Source of the DNA: Lachnospiraceae bacterium EP-SM-12S-S03
GTDB taxonomy: Bacteria > Bacillota > Clostridia > Lachnospirales > Lachnospiraceae
Assembly (NCBI GenBank): GCA_020540725.1
Contig: JAJBSL010000046.1
Location: 1 to 9,690, forward strand
Direction: 5' to 3'
DNA: 9,690 bases
The notes beneath the pieces were generated by a model, which made no database searches, was not told the origin of the DNA, and worked only from the letters and a program-made list of their open reading frames with translations. Shown piece after piece: positions 1 through 6,590 of the stretch (position 1 is the stretch's first letter; every line of letters begins with the position of its first letter). The translations under genes were made by a program, and so were the position numbers.

Positions 1-77
1 CGGAACAGGCAGACGCACAGGACTTAAAATCCTGCGGGACTTATACTCCCGTACCGGTTCGATTCCGGTCTGCGGCA
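1..77 (+). tRNA. tRNA-Leu(UAA), 5' end cut by window edge
   Basis: The anticodon stem CAGGA/TCCTG (18-22/30-34) closes the loop CTTAAAA, giving anticodon TAA at 25-27. A long variable arm with stem CGGGA/TCCCG (35-39/47-51) marks it as a class II tRNA, and with the anticodon this means leucine. The T arm carries GGTTCGATTCC, and the 3' acceptor strand CTGCGGC plus discriminator A ends at 77. No CCA is encoded. About 10 nt of the 5' end, including the acceptor strand, lie before the window. Confidence 0.93.
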
Positions 78-90
78 GTAAAAAAAGTTC

Positions 91-119
91 TTGACAATGT
101 GCGAATGATTTGGTATTAT
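91..119 (+). promoter_or_regulatory. Sigma-A-type promoter for tRNA-Phe and tRNA-Gly
   Basis: A perfect -35 box TTGACA (91-96) is followed after exactly 17 bp by TATTAT (114-119), which is one base off the -10 consensus. Transcription would start near 126 and leave a leader of about 27 nt before tRNA-Phe. The -35 box begins only 13 bp after the end of tRNA-Leu, so Phe and Gly can be transcribed independently of Leu. Confidence 0.8.
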
Positions 120-152
120 ATAAAACGTGCCAAAGATAAGGCGAGAAAATAA

Positions 153-225
<73 letters not shown>

Positions 226-249
226 TACCATATAAAATAAATAAGATTT

Positions 250-320
250 GCGGGTGTAGTTCAATGGTAGAACACCAGCCTTCCAAGCTGGATACGTGGG
301 TTCGATTCCCATCACCCGCT
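250..320 (+). tRNA. tRNA-Gly(UCC)
   Basis: A complete 71-nt cloverleaf: acceptor GCGGGTG/CACCCGC, D arm GTTC/GAAC, anticodon stem CCAGC/GCTGG with loop CTTCCAA (anticodon TCC at 282-284), T arm GTGGG-TTCGATT-CCCAT and discriminator T, as is usual for bacterial glycine tRNAs. CCA is not encoded. A run of six T residues begins at the discriminator base, and the palindromic element at 340-388 follows 20 nt later. Either could help end the tRNA transcript. Confidence 0.97.
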
Positions 321-341
321 TTTTTGCTGTCTTAAATTGTT

Positions 342-404
342 AAATTGGGGACGTAGTAAAATGCAATTTTACTACGTCCCCAATTTAATTTTGCCCTGTC
401 CCTT
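342..404 (+). repeat. Palindromic REP-like element, copy 1 (upstream of glmS)
   Basis: A perfect inverted repeat has arms 340-362 and 366-388 (23 bp) around the 3-nt loop GCA. The arms carry the core GGGGACGTAGTAAAAT. A non-palindromic tail, ATTTTGCCCTGTCCCTT (388-404), follows. A second copy of equal length lies at 2381-2443 in the same orientation, identical at 59 of 63 positions. The layout (short hairpin, conserved asymmetric tail, intergenic location, no coding capacity) resembles REP or MITE elements mobilised in trans by IS200-like transposases, but no transposase gene is in the window. As RNA it would form a very stable hairpin and may separate tRNA transcription from glmS. Confidence 0.85.
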
Positions 405-417
405 TTTGAAAAAAATC

Positions 418-446
418 TTTACAAACGAATTGTGTTCTGTTAAAAT
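418..446 (+). promoter_or_regulatory. glmS promoter with extended -10
   Basis: TTTACA (418-423) and TAAAAT (441-446) are separated by 17 bp. TGT directly before the -10 (438-440) fits the extended -10 TGN motif. The promoter starts 13 bp after the end of repeat copy 1, so it is not part of the element. The predicted start near 453 leaves a leader of about 65 nt. Confidence 0.75.
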
Positions 447-456
447 GAACCACATA

Positions 457-501
457 ATGCAAAAAACGTGGACGTTTGTGCAAATTATATACGTTTTGCA
501 T
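457..501 (+). promoter_or_regulatory. Structured glmS leader or possible operator
   Basis: Just downstream of the predicted transcription start is the palindrome AAACGT-GG-ACGTTT (464-477), a shape typical of repressor operators. As RNA the same region can fold in competing ways: a local hairpin over 459-481, a second one pairing 480-484 with 495-499, or a long one pairing 457-469 with 491-501 with two bulged A residues. No glmS ribozyme is visible, because the leader is far too short to hold one. Any regulatory role is inference. Confidence 0.35.
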
Positions 502-519
502 TTGGAAAGGAGTATGAAT

Positions 520-2346
520 ATGTGTGGAATAGTTGGATATATTGGAAATCAGCAGGCAGCGCCGATTCTTTTGGATGGGCTTTCAAAGTTGGAATATAGA
601 GGATATGATTCTGCAGGAATCGCGGTTTATAATGGGGAAGAGATTATTACGGCAAAGTCCAAGGGGAGATTAAAGGTGTTGAGTGAACTGACCCATGGAG
701 GAGATGCCATGCCAGGTACGTTAGGGATTGGACATACAAGATGGGCAACGCATGGAGAACCATCGGATGTAAACGCACACCCGCATATGAATAAAAATGA
801 AAGTATTGTTGTTGTGCATAACGGAATCATTGAGAATTATCTGAAGTTGAAGAAAAAACTGGAGAGAAAAGGTTATGAATTTATCTCTGAGACAGATACG
901 GAAGTAATTGCACATTTGCTTGATTATTATTATAAGGGAAATCCGTTAGAGGCTGTTACAAAGATTATGCATCGGATGGAAGGGTCTTATGCGCTTGGAA
1001 TTATTTTTAAAGAACATCCGGATCAATTGTATGCTGTTCGTAAAGATAGTCCGCTGATTGTCGGGCATACTGATGGTGGAAATATCCTGGCATCGGATGT
1101 TCCGGCGGTTTTGAAGTACACGAGGGATGTATATTTTATAGAAAACGAGGAAATTGTCAGAATGACAGATGCAAAGATGGAGTTTTTTACTGTAGATGAG
1201 GAGCCGCTTGAGAAAGAGTCTGTCAGAATTGAGTGGGATGTGAATGCCGCAGAGAAAGGTGGCTATGATCATTTTATGTTGAAGGAAATGTATGAACAAC
1301 CAAAGGCCATTATAGATACATTCTCACCAAGATTAAAAAATGATGGAATAGAGATTGAAGAACTGAATATGAGTGACGAAGAAATCAAAGCAATCCGAAA
1401 GCTAGTGATCGTAGCCTGCGGTTCTGCATACCATACGGGTGTGACAAGTAAATATATATTTGAAGGACTTGCCCGTGTTTCGGTGGAAGTAGATTTGGCG
1501 TCGGAATTTCGCTATCGGGATCCGATTTTTGAAGAAGGGACGCTTGTAGTAGTGATCAGTCAATCGGGAGAGACAGCAGATACGCTGGCGGCGCTGAGAG
1601 AATCGCAAAAACGTGGGGCTAGAGTGCTTGGAATTGTAAACGTGGTAGGAAGTTCGATTGCGAGAGAAGCAGATAATGTCATGTATACATGGGCGGGGCC
1701 GGAGATTGCGGTGGCTACAACGAAAGCGTACTCTAGTCAGTTGATTGCACTGTATTTGTTGGCTATGAAATTTGCTCATGTGCGTGGGAAGATTGATAAG
1801 AAAGAACTGATGCAGATGGTTTCAGATTTGAAAAAGCTTCCAGATCAGGTGGAACTTCTTTTGAATAATAAAAACAAAATTCAGAAATTTGCAAATCGGT
1901 ATCTGGCGGCGAAAGATGTATTTTTTATTGGGCGTGGAATAGATTATGCGATTTCGCTGGAGGGATCGCTGAAGCTGAAAGAAATCTCTTATATACATTC
2001 TGAGGCCTATGCGGCGGGAGAGCTAAAACATGGAACAATTTCGCTGATTGAGGAAGGAACTCTTGTGGCTGCGGTTCTTACACAGGAGGATCTGTATAAG
2101 AAGATGATTAGTAACATGGTGGAGGTTCGCACAAGGGGCGCTTTTGTTCTTGCAGTTACAAATGAGGGAAATGCAGAGGTAGAAAAGGCAGCCGATTATA
2201 CCGTTTATATACCGAATACAAATAAGTATTTTGCAAATACGTTGGCTATTATTCCGCTTCAGCTCTTTTCGTATTATGTTTCGATCGGAAGAGGATGCGA
2301 TGTAGATAAACCAAGAAATCTTGCGAAATCCGTTACGGTGGAATAA
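520..2346 (+). CDS. glmS: Glutamine--fructose-6-phosphate aminotransferase (isomerizing)
   Basis: GlmS makes glucosamine-6-phosphate from fructose-6-phosphate and glutamine in the cytoplasm, the entry step to peptidoglycan amino sugars. The start at 520 is chosen because it puts Cys-2, the N-terminal nucleophile of the glutaminase domain, right after Met, with AAAGGAG (506-512) 7 nt upstream. An ATG at 514 would bury this cysteine and sits too close to the ribosome binding site. The glutaminase domain (about 1-240) shows RGYDSAG, HTRWATHG (72-79) and NGIIEN. Two SIS sugar-isomerase domains follow: the first with ACGSAYHTG (299-307) and SQSGET, the second with the catalytic set K485, E488, H504 and C-terminal K603 in KSVTVE. 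The 608 residues match the usual length. It is monocistronic, with its own promoter, and flanked on both sides by copies of the same palindromic element. Confidence 0.98.
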   Translation: MCGIVGYIGNQQAAPILLDGLSKLEYRGYDSAGIAVYNGEEIITAKSKGRLKVLSELTHGGDAMPGTLGIGHTRWATHGEPSDVNAHPHMNKNESIVVVHNGIIENYLKLKKKLERKGYEFISETDTEVIAHLLDYYYKGNPLEAVTKIMHRMEGSYALGIIFKEHPDQLYAVRKDSPLIVGHTDGGNILASDVPAVLKYTRDVYFIENEEIVRMTDAKMEFFTVDEEPLEKESVRIEWDVNAAEKGGYDHFMLKEMYEQPKAIIDTFSPRLKNDGIEIEELNMSDEEIKAIRKLVIVACGSAYHTGVTSKYIFEGLARVSVEVDLASEFRYRDPIFEEGTLVVVISQSGETADTLAALRESQKRGARVLGIVNVVGSSIAREADNVMYTWAGPEIAVATTKAYSSQLIALYLLAMKFAHVRGKIDKKELMQMVSDLKKLPDQVELLLNNKNKIQKFANRYLAAKDVFFIGRGIDYAISLEGSLKLKEISYIHSEAYAAGELKHGTISLIEEGTLVAAVLTQEDLYKKMISNMVEVRTRGAFVLAVTNEGNAEVEKAADYTVYIPNTNKYFANTLAIIPLQLFSYYVSIGRGCDVDKPRNLAKSVTVE

Positions 2347-2380
2347 AAGGCATTTATTTTCATATTCCTTTTGTTAATTG

Positions 2381-2443
2381 AAATTGGGGACGTAGTAAAA
2401 TTGCATTTTACTACGTCCCCAATTTGATTTTGCCCTGTCCCTT
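2381..2443 (+). repeat. Palindromic REP-like element, copy 2 (between glmS and map)
   Basis: A perfect 21-bp inverted repeat, 2381-2401 with 2405-2425, surrounds the loop TGC. The tail ATTTTGCCCTGTCCCTT (2427-2443) is identical to that of copy 1. The tail keeps the same orientation, yet the loop is the reverse complement of that in copy 1 (GCA), so the hairpin core is effectively inverted. It lies between the 3' ends of the convergent genes glmS and map. With AT-rich flanks on both sides the hairpin could act as a two-way terminator, though neither side has a clean U-tract. Confidence 0.85.
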
Positions 2444-2455
2444 ATTTATAAAATT

Positions 2456-3319
2456 TTATTTTGATAATACCTCTGCACCGTCTTCGGTGATCAACACCAT
2501 ATATTCCACCTGGGCAGATAAACCATCATCTTCCGTATACACTGTCCACTCATTTTCCTCATCTACAAAGAAATCTGGACTTCCTTCATTTATCATAGGT
2601 TCGATTGTAAAAATCATTCCCGGGACAAGAACCATTTCTGTTCCCTTTGGAGTGACGTAACTTACGAAAGGTTCTTCGTGAAATTCCAACCCTATTCCGT
2701 GACCTCCGATATCTTCTACAACAGAATATCCATGAGCCTGTGCGTGGGAGTTGATTGCGTCAGCGATGTCGCCAAGGTGCCCCCAAGGTTTTGCCTGTGC
2801 AAGACCAAGTTCTACACACTCTTTCGTAACTCGGACGATTCGTTCAGCTCTGTCTGATAATTTACCGATAGTAAACATCCTGGATGCATCGGAGAAATAT
2901 CCGTTTAAGATGGTAGAAACATCTACATTGATGATGTCTCCTTCCTGTAAAATAATATTTTGACTCGGGATCCCATGGCATACTTCGTTGTTAATAGAAG
3001 TGCACACGCTGCAAGGGAATCCTTCATAGCCAAGGGGAGCCGGAATGCCGCCATGTTCCGTTGTAAAATCGTATACAAGTTTATCAATCTCTGCTGTGCT
3101 CATTCCGGCGTGGATGTGGGCAGCCACATGATCAAGAACGGCTGTGTTAAGATCTGCACTTTTTCGAATTTCTTCAATTTGTGCAGGAGTTTTTAATAAA
3201 TCCCTTGTCGGGACAATCTCTCCTTGCTCTTTCAGTAACATTAATTTTTCGTCAATTGCCATATGGCATTTTTTGTATTTTTTTCCGCTGCCGCACCAGC
3301 AAGCTTCGTTTCTTTCCAT
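2456..3319 (-). CDS. map: Methionine aminopeptidase type I with N-terminal SEC-C motif
   Basis: The enzyme removes the initiator methionine from nascent proteins. The start ATG at 3319-3317 is chosen because GGAGG lies 10 nt upstream and the zinc motif follows at once; the open frame extends further upstream without a better site. The product is 287 residues. The N-terminus holds the SEC-C metal motif C7-W-C9 ... C18-H19, thought to help dock at the ribosome in such extended enzymes. The pita-bread fold then shows the full active site: H115 (CHGIP), metal ligands D133, D144, H207 (GGHGIG), E240 (TIEPMI) and E272 (AQVEY), plus H214 in EFHEEP. Bare type I enzymes have about 250-260 residues, so the extra length is the SEC-C extension and linker. 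It is transcribed divergently from the phosphofructokinase gene and converges on glmS. Confidence 0.96.
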   Translation of the reverse strand: MERNEACWCGSGKKYKKCHMAIDEKLMLLKEQGEIVPTRDLLKTPAQIEEIRKSADLNTAVLDHVAAHIHAGMSTAEIDKLVYDFTTEHGGIPAPLGYEGFPCSVCTSINNEVCHGIPSQNIILQEGDIINVDVSTILNGYFSDASRMFTIGKLSDRAERIVRVTKECVELGLAQAKPWGHLGDIADAINSHAQAHGYSVVEDIGGHGIGLEFHEEPFVSYVTPKGTEMVLVPGMIFTIEPMINEGSPDFFVDEENEWTVYTEDDGLSAQVEYMVLITEDGAEVLSK

Positions 3320-3368
3320 TTCTGCATAACCTCCATTGTTTTTAAGAGATGACTGATACTCTGTGCAC

Positions 3369-3377
3369 ATTATACCA
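3369..3377 (-). promoter_or_regulatory. map promoter, extended -10
   Basis: Read on the minus strand, this is TGG-TATAAT, a perfect -10 box with the TGN extension. No good -35 box sits 16-18 bp upstream, as is common for extended -10 promoters. Transcription would start about 43 nt before the map start codon. Confidence 0.55.
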
Positions 3378-3386
3378 TATTTTCTG

Positions 3387-3415
3387 TTGTTAGGACTAAG
3401 AAAATGAGATATAAT
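3387..3415 (+). promoter_or_regulatory. Phosphofructokinase promoter
   Basis: TTGTTA (3387-3392), a 17-bp spacer and a perfect TATAAT (3410-3415). The start would be near 3422, about 27 nt before the ATG. The -35 box sits only 9 bp beyond the map extended -10 on the opposite strand, so the two divergent promoters share DNA and may compete for polymerase. Confidence 0.7.
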
Positions 3416-3448
3416 AAAGGTAATGTAAAAAGAAAGGAAAGGTATGTT

Positions 3449-4534
3449 ATGTTACGAATCGGTATGCTCACAAGCGGTGGCGACTGTCAGGCGTTGAATG
3501 CGGCGATGCGCGGTGTTGTCAAAGGTCTTACGTCCAAAGTAGATGATATCGAAATCTATGGATTTATGAATGGGTACAAAGGATTAATTTATGCAGATTT
3601 CAGTATGCTCACGGCAAAAGATTTCTCGGGGATATTAACGCAGGGTGGAACAATACTCGGAACATCCAGACAACCGTTTAAGTTGATGAGAGAGCCGGAT
3701 GAGAATGGATTGGATAAAGTGGAAGCCATGAAGCACACATATCACAAGCTGAATTTGAACTGTCTTGTGATACTTGGCGGAAACGGAACACATAAGACCG
3801 CCAATATGCTCAAAGAAGAAGGCTTGAATATTATTACACTTCCGAAGACGATAGATAATGACCTTTGGGGAACGGATATGACATTTGGTTTCCAAAGTGC
3901 GGTAGATATTGCGGCAAATACCATTGATAATATTCATACAACCGCAAGTTCCCACCGGAGAGTCTTTGTCGTGGAAATTATGGGGCATAAGGTCGGATGG
4001 GTGACACTTCATGCAGGAATGGCAGGGGGAGCGGATATTGTGCTTTTGCCGGAGATTCCGTATGACATTGACGTAGTTACAGAAGCCATTGACCGCAGAA
4101 TTGCCACAGGAAAACATTTTACAATCATTGCGGTGGCTGAGGGAGCGATATCCAAAGAAGAAGCAAAACTTTCCAAAAAAGAACTGAAAGAAAGACAGGC
4201 GAAGAAAAAATACCCATCAGTTGCTTATAAGCTTGCGGAAGAGATCCGGCAAAGAACGGATCAGGAGGTGCGGGTGACAGTGCCCGGACATATGCAGCGG
4301 GGAGGATCTCCTTGTGCCTATGACCGTGTACTTGCAACGAGACTTGGAGCTTTTGCGGCAAGGTTGATCCTGAATCAGACATATGGCTATATGGTTGCCA
4401 TCAAAAACGGAGAGACTACAAAAGTACCGCTGGAGGAAGTTGCCGGGAAACTTAAAATGGTAGATCCAAATGCGGGGATTATCAAAGAAGCGGAACTTAT
4501 AGGAATCAGCTTCGGGAGAAGAACGAAAAAATAA
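3449..4534 (+). CDS. pfkA: 6-phosphofructokinase (ATP or PPi donor unresolved)
   Basis: It phosphorylates fructose-6-phosphate to fructose-1,6-bisphosphate, the committed step of glycolysis. The start at 3449 follows AAAGGAAAGG (3433-3442) by 6 nt and puts the nucleotide-binding TSGGDCQALNAAMRG at residues 8-22, as in the family. Other landmarks: GTILGTSR (67-74), GGNGT (110-114), PKTIDND (132-138) with catalytic Asp-136, EIMG (176-179), and the sugar-phosphate site GHMQRGGSP (280-288). The product has 361 residues; E. coli PfkA has 320. The active site is mixed: Gly-113, at the position that is Gly in ATP enzymes and Asp in PPi enzymes, occurs with Lys-133, which is typical of PPi enzymes and of group III ATP enzymes. 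The Asp that usually precedes this Gly is Asn-112. Gly-113 leans toward ATP, but sequence alone cannot decide. It appears to have its own promoter. Confidence 0.93.
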   Translation: MLRIGMLTSGGDCQALNAAMRGVVKGLTSKVDDIEIYGFMNGYKGLIYADFSMLTAKDFSGILTQGGTILGTSRQPFKLMREPDENGLDKVEAMKHTYHKLNLNCLVILGGNGTHKTANMLKEEGLNIITLPKTIDNDLWGTDMTFGFQSAVDIAANTIDNIHTTASSHRRVFVVEIMGHKVGWVTLHAGMAGGADIVLLPEIPYDIDVVTEAIDRRIATGKHFTIIAVAEGAISKEEAKLSKKELKERQAKKKYPSVAYKLAEEIRQRTDQEVRVTVPGHMQRGGSPCAYDRVLATRLGAFAARLILNQTYGYMVAIKNGETTKVPLEEVAGKLKMVDPNAGIIKEAELIGISFGRRTKK

Positions 4535-4547
4535 ACAATTACGATAG

Positions 4548-4575
4548 AAGCCGCCTTAAAAGACGGCTTTCTCTC
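4548..4575 (+). terminator. Weak terminator or attenuator-like hairpin after pfkA
   Basis: AAGCCG (4548-4553) pairs with CGGCTT (4564-4569), with one internal mismatch and then a further pair. The hairpin is followed by the broken T-tract TTTCTCTC. A second hairpin, 4577-4583 with 4590-4596, comes next. AGCCG (4576-4580) could instead pair with CGGCT (4564-4568) and so compete with both. The weak T-tract suggests partial read-through into dnaX. Confidence 0.5.
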
Positions 4576-4624
4576 AGCCGAAGACAGAACTTTGGCAGAG
4601 AAAAGATGGAGAGGGTACAGATAC

Positions 4625-6190
4625 ATGTCATATACAGCATTATACCGTAAATTCCGACCTGGAGAATTTGACGATGTCAAAGGACAGGATCATATTGTGA
4701 CAACATTGAAAAATCAAATAAAGGCCGACCGTATCGGACATGCCTATCTTTTTTGTGGAACAAGAGGAACCGGTAAGACGACGGTGGCAAAAATATTTGC
4801 CAAAGCAGTAAACTGCCAACACCCAATAGACGGAAGTCCGTGTGGGGAATGCGAGATGTGCAAAGCGATTGCGTCCGGAGCTTCCATGAACGTAATTGAG
4901 ATTGATGCAGCTTCCAACAATGGTGTAGATAACATTCGTGAGATCCGGGAAGAGGTAGCATACCGTCCGGCAGAGGGAAAGTATAAGGTGTATATCATTG
5001 ATGAGGTGCATATGCTTTCCATAGGTGCGTTTAATGCACTGCTTAAGACGTTGGAGGAACCGCCGGAGTATGTCATTTTTATTCTGGCAACAACAGAAGC
5101 ACATAAAATTCCGATCACAATTCTCTCCAGATGTCAAAGGTATGATTTTAAACGGATTTCTATTGAAACCATTGCTGACAGACTAAAAGAATTGATGGTA
5201 AAAGAGCAGGTTGAGGTGGAAGACCGGGCAATCCGTTATGTGGCGAAAGCGGCGGATGGTTCTATGCGTGATGCCTTGAGTCTCTTGGATCAATGCATTG
5301 CATTCTATCTTGGACAGAAGCTTACCTATGATCATGTTCTTGAGGTGCTTGGGGCAGTAGATACGGATGTGTTTAGTAAGTTGTTACGACAGATTTTGGA
5401 GAGAAATGTGGCGGCGGTTCTTGAAACAGTGGAGGAACTTGTAATGCAGGGGAGGGAACTGACCCAACTTACGAATGATTTTACATGGTATTTAAGAAAT
5501 TTGCTTCTTATGAAGAGTTCTGATAATATGGAAGATGTGCTGGATGTTTCTACTGAGAATATGCGACAGTTAAAAGAAGAGGCGGAGATGGTAGAAGGGG
5601 AAACGCTTTTCAGATATATCCGCATTTTTTCGGAACTTTCAAATCAGATGAGATACGCGGTGCAGAAGAGAATTCTTTTGGAAGTAGCATTGATCAAATT
5701 GTGCAGACCGCAGATGGAGACAAATCAGGATTCTATTCTTGACAGAGTACGCACTTTGGAGGAAAGAGTGGAGTCGGGCGATTTTGGAGGATCGGTGCAG
5801 GGAAATATTGTCTATGCCAATGAAGAGAAACAGGCAGAGCCAAAAGAAAGACCCAAACTTGAAAAGGCCATTCCGGAAGACATCCGGGAAGTTGTGAAAA
5901 ACTTCCGTTCCATTGTAAATGAAGCGGGAGGGCTTTTGAAAGGATATTTAAAGGGGGCAAGGTTAAGCCTGGGAGGAGAAGACCGGCTTCTTCTGGTACT
6001 GCCGGATGAATTGTCTGCAGATTTTGTGAATCAGGATATTCATAAGAGAGAATTGACGGATTTGATTGAAGAGCGAATCGGCAAAACGGTGACACTCGAT
6101 ATACGTTCCATGGAAGAGGGGAGACGTTTCGAGGAGAGTTTTGTGGATATAGAAAAAGTGGTCAAAATGGAGATCACGATTGAAGATTAA
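4625..6190 (+). CDS. dnaX: DNA polymerase III subunit gamma/tau
   Basis: This AAA+ subunit of the clamp loader opens the sliding clamp at primed DNA; its C-terminal region links the loader to polymerase. The start at 4625 (MSYTALYRKFRP, the usual family N-terminus) has GGAGAGGG (4608-4615) 9 nt upstream. Residue landmarks are Walker A GTRGTGKT (45-52), a zinc knuckle with C64, C73, C76 and C79, Walker B IIDEVH (D126, E127), sensor 1 LATTEAHK (154-161) and the arginine-finger SRC motif (168-170). After the collar domain comes a charged linker rich in K, E and Q (about residues 400-415), then a C-terminal tau-type domain. The 521 residues suit Clostridia. I saw no run such as A AAA AAG that would make a shorter gamma form by frameshift. 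No separate promoter is evident. It leads the dnaX-ybaB-recR cluster. Confidence 0.97.
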   Translation: MSYTALYRKFRPGEFDDVKGQDHIVTTLKNQIKADRIGHAYLFCGTRGTGKTTVAKIFAKAVNCQHPIDGSPCGECEMCKAIASGASMNVIEIDAASNNGVDNIREIREEVAYRPAEGKYKVYIIDEVHMLSIGAFNALLKTLEEPPEYVIFILATTEAHKIPITILSRCQRYDFKRISIETIADRLKELMVKEQVEVEDRAIRYVAKAADGSMRDALSLLDQCIAFYLGQKLTYDHVLEVLGAVDTDVFSKLLRQILERNVAAVLETVEELVMQGRELTQLTNDFTWYLRNLLLMKSSDNMEDVLDVSTENMRQLKEEAEMVEGETLFRYIRIFSELSNQMRYAVQKRILLEVALIKLCRPQMETNQDSILDRVRTLEERVESGDFGGSVQGNIVYANEEKQAEPKERPKLEKAIPEDIREVVKNFRSIVNEAGGLLKGYLKGARLSLGGEDRLLLVLPDELSADFVNQDIHKRELTDLIEERIGKTVTLDIRSMEEGRRFEESFVDIEKVVKMEITIED

Positions 6191-6216
6191 GTATATGTAT
6201 TAAAGGAGGAATTACC

Positions 6217-6573
6217 ATGGCAAAACGTGGAGGATTTCCAGGCGGAGGAATGCCTGGCAATATGGCTAATTTAATGAAGCAGGCGCAGAAGATGCAGCGC
6301 CAGATGGAAGAGCAGGCTAAGGAGCTGGAATCAAAAGAATTTACAGCAACTGCAGGAGGCGGAGCGGTTGAAGTTACGGTTTCAGGTACTCGCGAGATTC
6401 TGAAAGTAAAACTGCAGGAAGAAGTGGTGGATCCGGATGATATCGAGATGTTAGAGGATCTGATCGTGGCAGCGGCAAACGAGGCACTTCGCAAGGTAGA
6501 ACAGGAGTCTTCGTCTGCGATGGCGAAACTTACAGGGGGACTTGGAGGCGGAATGCCGGGCATGCCATTTTAG
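6217..6573 (+). CDS. ybaB: YbaB/EbfC family nucleoid-associated protein
   Basis: A small DNA-binding protein of 118 residues. YbaB/EbfC proteins form dimers shaped like tweezers and bind DNA in the nucleoid; their exact role is still debated. The ribosome binding site AAAGGAGG (6202-6209) is 7 nt before the ATG. The body matches the family: a helix rich in Q, K, M and E (MKQAQKMQRQMEEQAKELES, about 20-39), then EFTATAGGGAVEVTVSG and DPDDIEMLEDLIVAAANEA. Both ends are rich in glycine and methionine (FPGGGMPGNM and GGLGGGMPGMPF), a common trait of Gram-positive members and probably disordered. It lies 26 nt after dnaX and 17 nt before recR, the conserved order, so it is almost certainly co-transcribed. 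Confidence 0.95.
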   Translation: MAKRGGFPGGGMPGNMANLMKQAQKMQRQMEEQAKELESKEFTATAGGGAVEVTVSGTREILKVKLQEEVVDPDDIEMLEDLIVAAANEALRKVEQESSSAMAKLTGGLGGGMPGMPF

Positions 6574-6590
6574 TTGGGAGCGATTAGGAA

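Noticed and set aside
337..519. In-frame 61-codon N-terminal extension of glmS
   Set aside because: It runs through the palindromic repeat, the promoter and the ribosome binding site, and would bury the nucleophilic Cys that must follow the first Met.
627..1779. Several minus-strand open frames within glmS
   Set aside because: They lie wholly antisense to a strongly conserved gene, have no ribosome binding sites worth noting, and show no recognisable protein features.
4535..4624. Small SRP RNA gene upstream of dnaX, as in Bacillus
   Set aside because: The gap is only 90 nt, holds two short hairpins, and lacks the conserved SRP core (GGUCAGGUCCGGAAGGAAGCA-like).
4625..6190. Programmed frameshift making a short gamma form of DnaX
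   Set aside because: No slippery run of A or T followed by a stable hairpin was seen near the end of the AAA+ and collar domains.
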